Source: Aliterella atlantica CENA595
Lineage (GTDB): Bacteria > Cyanobacteriota > Cyanobacteriia > Cyanobacteriales > Chroococcidiopsidaceae
NCBI RefSeq assembly: GCF_000952155.1
Contig: NZ_JYON01000019.1
Coordinates: forward strand, 1-64,000
Length of the DNA: 64,000 nt
Reading direction: 5' to 3'
Shown here piece by piece: positions 26,486 to 35,210 of this stretch (positions are counted from its first letter, which is position 1; every line of letters begins with the position of its first letter). The position numbers and the translations under genes were made by a program. The notes under the pieces are model-generated. The model ran no database searches. It was given only the letters and a program-made list of their open reading frames with translations, and had not been told where the DNA came from.

Positions 26486-27389
26486 TCCCATCGAGGCGCT
26501 TGTTGATTATTTCTAGGTAGTCAGGAACTATTTCGACTCCAACATAATTAATTCCTAGTTCTTTTGCAGCAAGCAATGTAGTTCCCGATCCTGTAAAAGG
26601 ATCGATGAGAATAGAATTTTCCAAGCGTGGCACAAATATTTCAACTAGTTTCCTCATTAGAGAAATTGGTTTCACTGTGCAATGAACATTAAAATCCTCA
26701 GTTTTATCGCGTTGTATACCTTCCAAAATATTTGATTGAAAACCACCAAACTGTTCTTTGGCATAAAAAAGCCCTGTGCCATACTCTAGGAGAGTTTCCA
26801 AATAATTATTAGATAGTGGTTTTTGCAATACACAAATTGCTTCCCATTCATTTCTCAAGCAACTGTGCCAACCGTCCCATTTCTCTGGTTGTTCGTACCC
26901 TTTTTTCTCCAATTGTTGTTTGATGTTGACACCTTTAGGGATACCACTCGATCTTTTATAAACAAGCATATCTCTAGCATAGAAACCCGCATTTTCTAGA
27001 GAAACTTGTACATGAGCAACAGTTCGGGTGCTGTTGAAAACTAAAACTGTTGCACCAGGCTTGCAGATCCTAAAAAGCTGCTCGCCCCATTCAAAACACC
27101 ACTTCTCATAGTCAAGAATATTGTGACGATTTCTTTGATACCATTTCTTATTTCTAACTCCCCCTGCCAAACCACTGCCATAAGGAATATTCTTAACTAA
27201 AGTTTTATTCCCCTTGCCACTGACTTTTTCAATACGTCTTTGAATTTCTGAGTTATCCCATTTATGACCAATAAATTCATAGTTATAAGGTGGATCGGTA
27301 ATGCACGCAGAAATATAATTTTCTGGCAATGTTTTCATTACTTCACGGCAGTCACCAATTAATATTTCATTTAAAGGAGGGTTTTGCAT
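26448..27389 (-). CDS. Type II DNA methyltransferase (beta class, N6-adenine or N4-cytosine)
   Basis: S-adenosylmethionine-dependent protector of the cassette's recognition sites. Catalytic motif IV is DPPYN at residues 32-36. The target-recognition segment follows, and the SAM-binding motif I is DPFTGSGTT at about 263-271. The order IV-target-I defines the beta class. DPPY favours adenine N6 but does not exclude cytosine N4. Its 313 residues are normal. No good ribosome-binding site precedes ATG 27389. A C-box-like sequence lies 25-60 bases upstream, so it may be repressed by the same controller. Confidence 0.93.
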   Translation of the reverse strand: MQNPPLNEILIGDCREVMKTLPENYISACITDPPYNYEFIGHKWDNSEIQRRIEKVSGKGNKTLVKNIPYGSGLAGGVRNKKWYQRNRHNILDYEKWCFEWGEQLFRICKPGATVLVFNSTRTVAHVQVSLENAGFYARDMLVYKRSSGIPKGVNIKQQLEKKGYEQPEKWDGWHSCLRNEWEAICVLQKPLSNNYLETLLEYGTGLFYAKEQFGGFQSNILEGIQRDKTEDFNVHCTVKPISLMRKLVEIFVPRLENSILIDPFTGSGTTLLAAKELGINYVGVEIVPDYLEIINKRLDGISGLQGMLPLSE

Positions 27390-27412
27390 TAACTAGAAAA
27401 TTACTCAATATG

Positions 27413-27448
27413 ATACTTATAGTATTCATGATTGAGTCTGTCAACTAG
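27413..27448 (-). promoter_or_regulatory. Second C-box-like operator, upstream of the methyltransferase
   Basis: ATACTTATAGTAT (27413-27425) repeats the ACTTATAGT core of the operator at 25661. AGTCTGTC, also part of that unit, recurs at 27434-27441. It lies 24 bases upstream of the methyltransferase ATG. That both sites bind the controller is an inference from sequence. Confidence 0.6.
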
Positions 27449-27580
27449 TACAAAATAGTTGTGATAACTAACGTTACTCACTTAGAAATTTATACAGTGT
27501 AATTATTGCGATCGCATAATGGGCAAGGGGAAGAGAGGCTAATTAGACTTTAGCCTCGATATCACTTTTCCAAATCGTGC

Positions 27581-28225
27581 TTAAATTTCCTCTACCTGGG
27601 CAGACTTAGACTTATTTTTAGCTTTATTAGCACTGCGTTTGAGCGCTTGTAAACGGCGCTCGTACTTCTGCCGTTGGCGCTTGCTTGGTGTTTGATCGAT
27701 TAAGGTTTTCAAGGCACTACCAAGGCTCTTGTAAGCATTGGGGAGAGTGTAACCGAAACGAGTAGCAAGAGCGATCGCTTTTTCGTCAGCATCGGTCATT
27801 ACTTTTAACTGTTTCTCGCCGTTGTTTTTCACATATAGGCGATAACCAGAAACTCCACACAAAGTAAGCGCTAATAGTAGCAGCAATATATCTTGTACCC
27901 ATAATTCGCCTACAGCACCGCCTAAACCAATCGCCAAGGCTGCCATTTCCCAGCCATCTTTGGGGATAGTATCGCTTTGGACGCGGGAAATTTCGTGCCA
28001 AAACAGTAAATTGCGCTGATCCATTGCTAAAGCATCCCACTTTACCAAGTCGATTTGAATTTCAACTTGGTCGCTACCAACTTCCTCAGACCGAATTAGC
28101 GGTGGATTTACTTCTGTTGTGCCTTCAACTGTTACCCAGCTTTGCAACTCTGGCGGCATGATAGTTTTTAATCTTCTTAGTTCGCTCATTTCAGCTTTGG
28201 CTGAAGAGGTAGCATAAGATGTCAT
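27581..28225 (-). CDS. DUF3318 family membrane protein (intact copy)
   Basis: A cyanobacterial family of unknown function. The 214-residue protein has an N-terminal soluble part (LRRLKTIMPPELQSWVTVEG near 18-37). Two adjacent hydrophobic segments follow at about 93-130 (AALAIGLGGAVGELWVQDI, LLLLLALTLCGVSGYRLYV). The C-terminus is strongly basic with ALATRFGYTLPNAYKSLGSA and a Lys/Arg-rich end. Its last third is duplicated at 25320-25518 on the far side of the restriction cassette. The 3' part here may therefore be donor-derived and the gene chimeric. It is divergent from atpD. Confidence 0.85.
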   Translation of the reverse strand: MTSYATSSAKAEMSELRRLKTIMPPELQSWVTVEGTTEVNPPLIRSEEVGSDQVEIQIDLVKWDALAMDQRNLLFWHEISRVQSDTIPKDGWEMAALAIGLGGAVGELWVQDILLLLLALTLCGVSGYRLYVKNNGEKQLKVMTDADEKAIALATRFGYTLPNAYKSLGSALKTLIDQTPSKRQRQKYERRLQALKRSANKAKNKSKSAQVEEI

Positions 28226-28426
28226 AGATTCGTTTCTCTGAAAATTTCAAATAAAGCTTCTATATCCTATTTTGAACTATATTGCACTGTTAAGCAGCTA
28301 GTTAAGATAGCAGCAGGCGATCGCCAACAAAACACAACTATATAAGATCGTTAATAGATTGTTACCATTTCAGTGATAATCTGAAAAATGGCATTAGTTC
28401 TCCAGCCGCCGAAACAGCTAAATTAA

Positions 28427-29890
<1,464 letters not shown>

Positions 29891-29893
29891 ACA

Positions 29894-29920
29894 ATAATTC
29901 GTAATTCGTAATTCGTAATT
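29894..29920. repeat. TAATTCG heptamer tandem repeat in the atpD-atpC spacer
   Basis: Three to four tandem TAATTCG units just after the atpD stop, followed by purine-rich (GGAGGACAAGGAAGAA) and pyrimidine-rich stretches that could pair. They lie inside an operon spacer and are therefore transcribed. Confidence 0.8.
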
Positions 29921-30005
29921 AGAGGAGGACAAGGAAGAATTTTTTCCCCCTCTCCCTTGTCTCCCCCTCTCCTGCTCTCCATTCCCTGCTCTTTTACAAC
30001 ACCCC

Positions 30006-30419
30006 ATGACACTAACTGTTCGTGTAGTAGCTCCAGATAAGACAGTCTGGGATGCTACGGCTGAAGAAGTAATTTTGCCTAGCACTACTGGTCAATTGGG
30101 TATTTTGACCGGACACGCTCCCCTACTGACTGCCCTAGATACTGCTGTGATGCGCGTTCGTCCTGATTCAAATCGGGAGTGGATTGCGATCGCTTTGATG
30201 GGTGGTTTTGCTGAAGTTGAAAATGATGAAGTTACAATTCTGGTTAATGGCGCTGAACGCGGTGACAAAATCGATTTAGAAGCTGCTCGCAATGCTTACT
30301 CTCAAGCAGAAGCTAAGTTAAATCAGTCGGCAAACGCAAATCGCCAAGAACAAATTCAAGCAAATCAAGCTTTTAAACGCGCCCGCGCTCGGTTTCAAGC
30401 TGCTGGTGGCATGGTTTAA
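30006..30419 (+). CDS. atpC: ATP synthase F1 subunit epsilon
   Basis: Central-stalk regulatory subunit. The N-terminal beta-sandwich (residues 1-85) starts [17 protein letters not shown] and has the signature [19 protein letters not shown]. Two C-terminal helices (about 90-137; [16 protein letters not shown] and [17 protein letters not shown]) form the inhibitory hairpin. Its length of 137 is normal. It is cotranscribed with atpD in the usual cyanobacterial beta-epsilon order; plastid-style naming would be atpE. Confidence 0.97.
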   Translation: MTLTVRVVAPDKTVWDATAEEVILPSTTGQLGILTGHAPLLTALDTAVMRVRPDSNREWIAIALMGGFAEVENDEVTILVNGAERGDKIDLEAARNAYSQAEAKLNQSANANRQEQIQANQAFKRARARFQAAGGMV

Positions 30420-30573
30420 AACAGTGACCAGTTTATCAGTTACCAGTGACCAGGTTTAAAGATGGGGGTCGGTGACCTTATCCAAAACATACAACTTTTA
30501 GAAGTTAGGGAATCAGACCCAAGAGATGAATATTTAACTGGTCACTGTTAAATTGTTATGTTTGCTCTATTTT

Positions 30574-30612
30574 AAAAACTCCTCTGACCAGATATTGGTA
30601 GAGGAGTTTTTT
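30574..30612. terminator. Strong hairpin terminator after atpC
   Basis: AAAAACTCCTCT (30574-30585) pairs with AGAGGAGTTTTT (30600-30611), followed by T and TGC. The flanking A and T tracts let it serve both atpC and the convergent gene at 30642. The spacer before it holds CAGTGACCAG repeats. Confidence 0.9.
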
Positions 30613-30641
30613 GCTATTAGAGTTAGAATCTTGAACCTAGA

Positions 30642-31277
30642 TTACCAACGTCCGCGATCGCCAGGATCGCCATAAGGGTCTTCACTTGCTGGACGCACGT
30701 TGCCATAATAGTCGCCAGGATCGCCGTACGGATCTTCACTTGCTGGGCGTACGTTGCCATATTGCCCGCGATTACCCCCGCGTCTTTCCATCAGTTTCTT
30801 AACAGCCATAGCTGCAATTCCAGCCATTGCTCCTTTTGCTAGGGGATTACTAAATACATTGCCTTGAGGATTACCGCCAATCATCCCCGCAGCACCGCCT
30901 AATAGTTGACCGAGTAAATCAGGCTGTTGGCGATGAATTTGACCTGTTGCACGAGCAAGATAGCCAGGATCTTGATAGCGATCGTCTTGACCATCGCCGT
31001 CTAAATCGGGGAAGTTATAATTTTGCTGCCGCGTCTGCTGCTGAAGGTAGCGCCCAAATTGCATCCGCTCTTGTGGAGACATCCGGTTAAAAGCTTCGTG
31101 GGCAGATTCTTGATAAATATCGTCAGGTAATTGCCTCGACACTTGTTGGTAGCGACTAGCAACTTCATCATCAGAGTATCCTTCGTAAGGCGAACCTTGT
31201 TCGTAGCGATTGACAAAATCTCGGTAGTCTCGCTCTGATTCTTGACCGCCACCAAGTATATTTTCTAAAAAACCCAT
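30642..31277 (-). CDS. Conserved cyanobacterial protein with C-terminal tandem repeat
   Basis: A 211-residue protein without assigned function. It has a Gln/Tyr/Arg-rich N-terminal half (residues 17-95) with DLDGDGQDD near 93-101, an EF-hand-like acidic loop. A small Gly/Ala-rich segment follows (LLGQLLGGAAGMIGG, then AKGAMAGIAAMAVKKLM, about 121-163), possibly membrane-interacting. The C-terminus carries two exact copies of YGNVRPASEDPYGDPGD. It lies 29 bases downstream of the lipoprotein gene at 31307 and is probably in the same operon. The tandem copies are also direct repeats at the DNA level, so copy number may vary between strains. Confidence 0.75.
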   Translation of the reverse strand: MGFLENILGGGQESERDYRDFVNRYEQGSPYEGYSDDEVASRYQQVSRQLPDDIYQESAHEAFNRMSPQERMQFGRYLQQQTRQQNYNFPDLDGDGQDDRYQDPGYLARATGQIHRQQPDLLGQLLGGAAGMIGGNPQGNVFSNPLAKGAMAGIAAMAVKKLMERRGGNRGQYGNVRPASEDPYGDPGDYYGNVRPASEDPYGDPGDRGRW

Positions 31278-31306
31278 GTCTGACTCCTTTGTGTTATCAA
31301 AATTCT

Positions 31307-31783
31307 CTACAGTGCTGCGGCTGGTTGTAAGTCAGTAAGATCGCGTCCTGTAGGACTATTGTTGTATCCTTGAAACTCACGGTATCTTCTTGCTTCAGCT
31401 TCAGGAACTTGAATACCTTCTGGTGGTGGCGTTACCCAATGAACGCGATGTTGAGTATCTCTGTAGTAGACACGACCATTTTTAGATAGGTAGTATTGTC
31501 CTTCTGCGCCCTCTGCTTGCTTATTTTTGTGCTGGTTGTAGAGATAATAAAGAGCAGCGGCTCCAGCTAGAATTACTACTTTTTGCTTGTTTGATAATCC
31601 TTTACGCGGTTCGACTTGGCGATCGCTATTGCGATAACTTTGGTTTTCAATGCGAGTATTATCTGTAGGTGCAGCAGTATTTACTCTACTACCGCAACCT
31701 GTGAAAATTGAGAGCGATAATACTGCTGTAAGTAATAGTGCGATCGGGCGTAACCATCTTTTTTGTGAATGTATTGTCTGCAT
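31307..31783 (-). CDS. Putative lipoprotein of unknown function
   Basis: A 158-residue protein with a basic N-terminus, a hydrophobic segment and a lipobox (LSIFTGC, Cys about residue 29). It is therefore probably anchored to a membrane by lipid. After an Asn/Ser/Arg-rich linker there is a second short hydrophobic segment (VVILAGAAALYYLYNQHKNK, about 70-89). A Tyr-rich domain follows (YYLSKNGRVYYRDTQHRVHWV, about 97-117). No family is recognised. It is the first gene of a likely two-gene operon with 30642. Confidence 0.72.
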   Translation of the reverse strand: MQTIHSQKRWLRPIALLLTAVLSLSIFTGCGSRVNTAAPTDNTRIENQSYRNSDRQVEPRKGLSNKQKVVILAGAAALYYLYNQHKNKQAEGAEGQYYLSKNGRVYYRDTQHRVHWVTPPPEGIQVPEAEARRYREFQGYNNSPTGRDLTDLQPAAAL

Positions 31784-31792
31784 CGCTTTTCC

Positions 31793-32011
31793 TTGAGTAA
31801 AGAACGCCTCAAATACCAGCTAGAAGTTTTTGGGCTGCTAGCAGCAAAATATCGCTGGCGTTCAATCGATGTACTCAACGATTTACAACAGCAACGTATG
31901 CGGCGCTTGCTGGCAATGGTAGCGAAAAATACAAGTCGTTTTATCCAGCCTTTGGTAGAAGTTAAATTCAATACTTCTGACTACCGAAATACACAGCAAG
32001 ATAGACAATAA
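31793..32011 (+). CDS. Possible small protein upstream of the purine permease
   Basis: An open frame of 72 residues from TTG 31793 (or 80 from ATG 31769, which overlaps the lipoprotein gene). The composition looks protein-like: RLKYQLEVFGLLAAKYRWRS, then a helix LNDLQQQRMRRLLAMVAKNT. It stops 20 bases before the permease ATG and could be cotranscribed with it. No family is recognised and there is no clear ribosome-binding site, so it may be non-coding. Confidence 0.4.
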   Translation: MSKERLKYQLEVFGLLAAKYRWRSIDVLNDLQQQRMRRLLAMVAKNTSRFIQPLVEVKFNTSDYRNTQQDRQ

Positions 32012-32031
32012 GGGAGCGGGAGACGATTGCT

Positions 32032-33453
32032 ATGAGCAACAACACAGACGAGTTAGAAACTACAGAATCAACGCCTTATATCGGCTGGCAAAAAGCGATC
32101 GCTCGATACTTCAAGTTTGCCGATTACCGCACTAATTTCAAAACTGAGATTTTGGCAGGTATCACTACCTTTATGACAATGGGCTACATATTGGTAGTCA
32201 ACCCGATTATTTTGTCAAATGCGATATTTCTTAGGCAACAAGGAGACTTATTTTCGCAACTAGCAGTGGCTACAGCGATCGCCTCAGCAGTAGGAACGCT
32301 ATGTATGGCTTTATTTGCCAATTACCCTTTTGGGTTAGCGCCTGGAATGGGAACGAATGCATTTTTTGCTTTTTCTGTAGTTTTGGGGCTAAAAATTGAC
32401 TGGCGACTAGCTTTATCTTGCGTGTTCATACAAGGATTAATCTTTATCGCTCTCACATTTACAGATATTCGCCGCTTGTTAATTAACTGCATTCCTAACA
32501 CCCTAAAACACGCCACAGCAGCAGGAATTGGCTTATTTATTGCTTATATTGGTTTATCTGGCGATCCAGCTAAAGGCGGCGCTGGGATAATTGTTGCCAA
32601 TGAGGTAACTAAAACTGCTTTTGGCAGCTTGCGAGAACCAGCTACACTAATGGCGATCGCAGGATTATTTATTACCTCAGCTTTTGTGGTGCGCCGCGTT
32701 AAAGGAGCTTTATTACTAGGCATTTTAGCAACTGCTTTAATTGCTTGGATATTTGGCGTTGCTACCCCGCCGCAAGGGATTTTTGCCGTTCCCCAAATAC
32801 CGCAAGATTTGTTTGGGCAAGCGATTATTGGACTTAGTTACCTAAATGCTAATAACTTCGTCGATTGGTTGGCTGTACTATTTGTCTTCTTATTTGTGGA
32901 TATTTTCGATGCCATTGGTACGCTCACAGGTGTAGGAATGCGAGCGGGATACATCGGCGCAGATGGACAATTACCCCGCGCTAATCAAGCTTTAATGGCG
33001 GATGCAATCGCAACTACTGTAGGTCCTTTGTTTGGTACTTCTAGCGTTACGGCGTATGTAGAATCGGTTGCTGGTGTTGTCGAAGGTGGGCGTACTGGTT
33101 TTACAGCGTTAGTAGTTGCAGGATTATTTGCTGTATCTTTGTTCTTTATCCCGATCTTTCAATCTATTCCAGCTTTTGCAACTACGCCTACTTTAGTGAT
33201 TGTGGGTGCAATGATGTTAGCGCAAGCTAAAGAAATTTTTTGGGAAGATTTGGCAGAGGCAATTCCAGCATTTTTGACTGTGTTTACAATTCCGCTTACT
33301 TATTCGATCGCTGAAGGCTTGGCAATTGGCTTTATTTCCTATCCCTTGGTTAAGTCTTTCCAAGGCAAAGCTCATGAAGTACCATTAGGAACTTGGTTTG
33401 TTGCTGCTATCTTTGTGGCTAGATATATCTTTATGACACTGCGTTTTGATTGA
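32032..33453 (+). CDS. NCS2 family purine permease (AzgA/PbuG type)
   Basis: Proton-coupled nucleobase transporter of the AzgA-like branch (adenine, guanine, hypoxanthine). About 12-14 membrane segments. The diagnostic opening is FKTEILAGITTFMTMGYILVVNP. PFGLAPGMGTNAFFAF and FVFLFVDIFDAIGTLTGVG carry the conserved NCS2 motifs. GTSSVTAYVESVAGVVEGGRTG is the second transport motif. Its 473 residues fit the family. It may take up adenine or hypoxanthine as a nitrogen source, but the base cannot be assigned. ATG 32032 has GGGAGCGGGAG upstream. Confidence 0.92.
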   Translation: MSNNTDELETTESTPYIGWQKAIARYFKFADYRTNFKTEILAGITTFMTMGYILVVNPIILSNAIFLRQQGDLFSQLAVATAIASAVGTLCMALFANYPFGLAPGMGTNAFFAFSVVLGLKIDWRLALSCVFIQGLIFIALTFTDIRRLLINCIPNTLKHATAAGIGLFIAYIGLSGDPAKGGAGIIVANEVTKTAFGSLREPATLMAIAGLFITSAFVVRRVKGALLLGILATALIAWIFGVATPPQGIFAVPQIPQDLFGQAIIGLSYLNANNFVDWLAVLFVFLFVDIFDAIGTLTGVGMRAGYIGADGQLPRANQALMADAIATTVGPLFGTSSVTAYVESVAGVVEGGRTGFTALVVAGLFAVSLFFIPIFQSIPAFATTPTLVIVGAMMLAQAKEIFWEDLAEAIPAFLTVFTIPLTYSIAEGLAIGFISYPLVKSFQGKAHEVPLGTWFVAAIFVARYIFMTLRFD

Positions 33454-33488
33454 ATATCATTTGTCTTTACACCTTTAGTCTTGTGGGT

Positions 33489-33548
33489 TTTACAGTAGTC
33501 AACAAGATACATACTGCAAAAACTGAATATGACAAAAAAACATTGAAA
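33489..33548 (+). pseudogene. Possible C-terminal vestige of a HigB-type toxin
   Basis: In frame and directly before the HigA start, the sequence reads VNKIHTAKTEYDKKTLK. HigB-type toxins commonly end in a (T/H)xxEYDKxxx segment just before HigA. Nothing upstream resembles the rest of a toxin, so at most the tail survives. The match is short and the call is tentative. Confidence 0.3.
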
Positions 33549-33950
33549 ATGCCCCCTAATAGTAATAATGCTGAGTTTTACGCTATTTTGCTTTCAAAAT
33601 ATCGACCTAAAGTAATCGAAACGGAGGCAGAAAATAAAGCTGCAATCTCTATAGCTGAAGAATTAGAACACAAAAGACTTCGCACTCCAGAAGAAGACGT
33701 TTTACTAGAACTGTTAGTAACGCTGATTGAGAAATTTGAAGAGGAGTATTACCCACTTCCTAAACACGAATCTCATTCCATGCTTTTGCATTTAATGGAA
33801 GCTCAAAATATTAAAGAGGAAGATTTAGTAGGAATAATTGGATCTCATGGAGATGTTTCTGAAATAGTCAACGGCAAAAGAAACATTGGTAAAGAGCAGG
33901 CAAAGGCTTTAGGAGAGTTTTTTCATGTGTCTCCAGAGTTACTTACTTAA
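33549..33950 (+). CDS. higA: HigA-type antitoxin / HTH transcriptional regulator (orphan)
   Basis: The open frame starts at TTG 33450, overlapping the permease stop, but ATG 33549 (MPPNSNNAEFYAILLSKYRP) matches where HigA-like proteins start. The acidic N-terminal half (ETEAENKAAISIAEELEHKRL, TPEEDVLLELLVTLIEKFEEEYY) is typical of the long HigA family. The C-terminal helix-turn-helix is LLHLMEAQNIKEEDLVGIIG, then VSEIVNGKRNIGKEQAKALGEFFHVSPELL. No complete toxin precedes it. It is therefore an orphan antitoxin, perhaps an immunity remnant or a stand-alone repressor. Confidence 0.8.
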   Translation: MPPNSNNAEFYAILLSKYRPKVIETEAENKAAISIAEELEHKRLRTPEEDVLLELLVTLIEKFEEEYYPLPKHESHSMLLHLMEAQNIKEEDLVGIIGSHGDVSEIVNGKRNIGKEQAKALGEFFHVSPELLT

Positions 33951-33964
33951 ATTGGGCAAATCTA

Positions 33965-35107
33965 TTAACCTAAAAATCTGGTTGGTGCAAATAAATCGAG
34001 TGGATGGCGTGTTTTACCGTCAATAACTAAATCTGCCATAATCTCGCCTACTACACTAGCAAACTTGTAACCGTGACCGGAACAAGGAGATGCGATCGCA
34101 ACTTGCTCGTATTGCGGGTGTGGAGCAATAACAAAATGAAAGTCAGGCGTATTTGTATATAGGCAAGTTGAGGCTTGAAGACAATCGCTGTTAAGAGTAG
34201 GGATTCTCTGGGCAAGATACTGACGCATCTGCTGAATTTCCTCTACTTGTACGGTGCGATCGATAGTTTCTGCCGTACAAGCAACGCCTTTATAAAAGAA
34301 AGCAACCTTGACACCATCTTGCCTTTCTTGGGCAGGAAATCCGTAGAACTTTACTTCATCTTCTGCTTCCCAAATATATATAGGAAAGCGATCGCTTAAA
34401 AATGGTTCAATTCCCCCTACCGGATCGAACCAGTACATAACTTGACGTTCTACAGTTAGGGGTAAGTCAAAGTTAAATATATCTGATGCCCAAGCACCAG
34501 GAGCGATCGCTAACTTTTCCGCTTCATAGCACCCTTGGGCAGTAGTTACGCGCACGCGATCGCCAGATAAAGAAGCCTCCCAACTCAAAGCAGGTTCTTC
34601 AAAATGCAAAGTTGCACCTAGTTCAGTTGCCCGTTGCAAATGAGCGCTGACACTGTTTTCGGGGTGAACGAAACCAGCTTTTTTTTCATAGAGGGCGATC
34701 GTGTCGTTGCTAGGTTGGAGGGGAGGAAACCGCCGTTTAATTTCTCTAGCATCCAACATTTCATGCTCTAATCCATGTTCTTTGGCGCTAAGAAGGCTAC
34801 CTGCAACTGTTTGACTATCAGGTAGCCCCAGCATCAACCCACCTGAAAGCGTTAGTAAATTCTTTCCCGTCTCTTGCTCGATTTGCTGCCAAAGTTCGTA
34901 AGCTCTCAGTAATAGGGGTACGTAGGCAGGGTGTTCAAAATAAGCTTGGCGTATTATCCGCGATTTACCATGACTAGAACCTAAATTATGAGCAGGAGTA
35001 TATTGTTCTAATCCTAAAACTCGCTTACCTCTACGGGCAAGTTGGTAAGCGGTAGCGCTACCCATACCGCCAAGACCGATGACGATGACATCAAATGTAT
35101 TAGACAC
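33965..35107 (-). CDS. Sarcosine oxidase / N-methyl amino acid oxidase family (SolA-like)
   Basis: FAD enzyme oxidising N-methylated amino acids to the amine, formaldehyde and hydrogen peroxide. The dinucleotide motif GLGGMGSATAYQLARRG is at residues 11-27, and LGSSHGKSRIIRQAY follows as in monomeric sarcosine oxidase. The Cys of ASPCSGHGYKFA (near 340) aligns with the covalent-flavin cysteine of that family, and H and K residues near the active site are kept. Its 380 residues are normal. It is the last gene of a three-gene minus-strand operon with a permease and a GMC oxidoreductase. The substrate is unproven. Confidence 0.88.
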   Translation of the reverse strand: MSNTFDVIVIGLGGMGSATAYQLARRGKRVLGLEQYTPAHNLGSSHGKSRIIRQAYFEHPAYVPLLLRAYELWQQIEQETGKNLLTLSGGLMLGLPDSQTVAGSLLSAKEHGLEHEMLDAREIKRRFPPLQPSNDTIALYEKKAGFVHPENSVSAHLQRATELGATLHFEEPALSWEASLSGDRVRVTTAQGCYEAEKLAIAPGAWASDIFNFDLPLTVERQVMYWFDPVGGIEPFLSDRFPIYIWEAEDEVKFYGFPAQERQDGVKVAFFYKGVACTAETIDRTVQVEEIQQMRQYLAQRIPTLNSDCLQASTCLYTNTPDFHFVIAPHPQYEQVAIASPCSGHGYKFASVVGEIMADLVIDGKTRHPLDLFAPTRFLG

Positions 35108-35210
35108 TGGTTGTGATTAGGAGACAAGGGGACAAGGGAGACTACAGGGGGATGGGGAAGATATAAGAAAGTTAAGTTTACTCACTTATCTCCCCATATC
35201 TTCATCTACT

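Noticed and set aside
31681..31971. 96-codon minus-strand frame overlapping the lipoprotein gene
   Set aside because: Unnatural Cys/Arg/Ser-rich composition; it overlaps better-supported frames on both strands.
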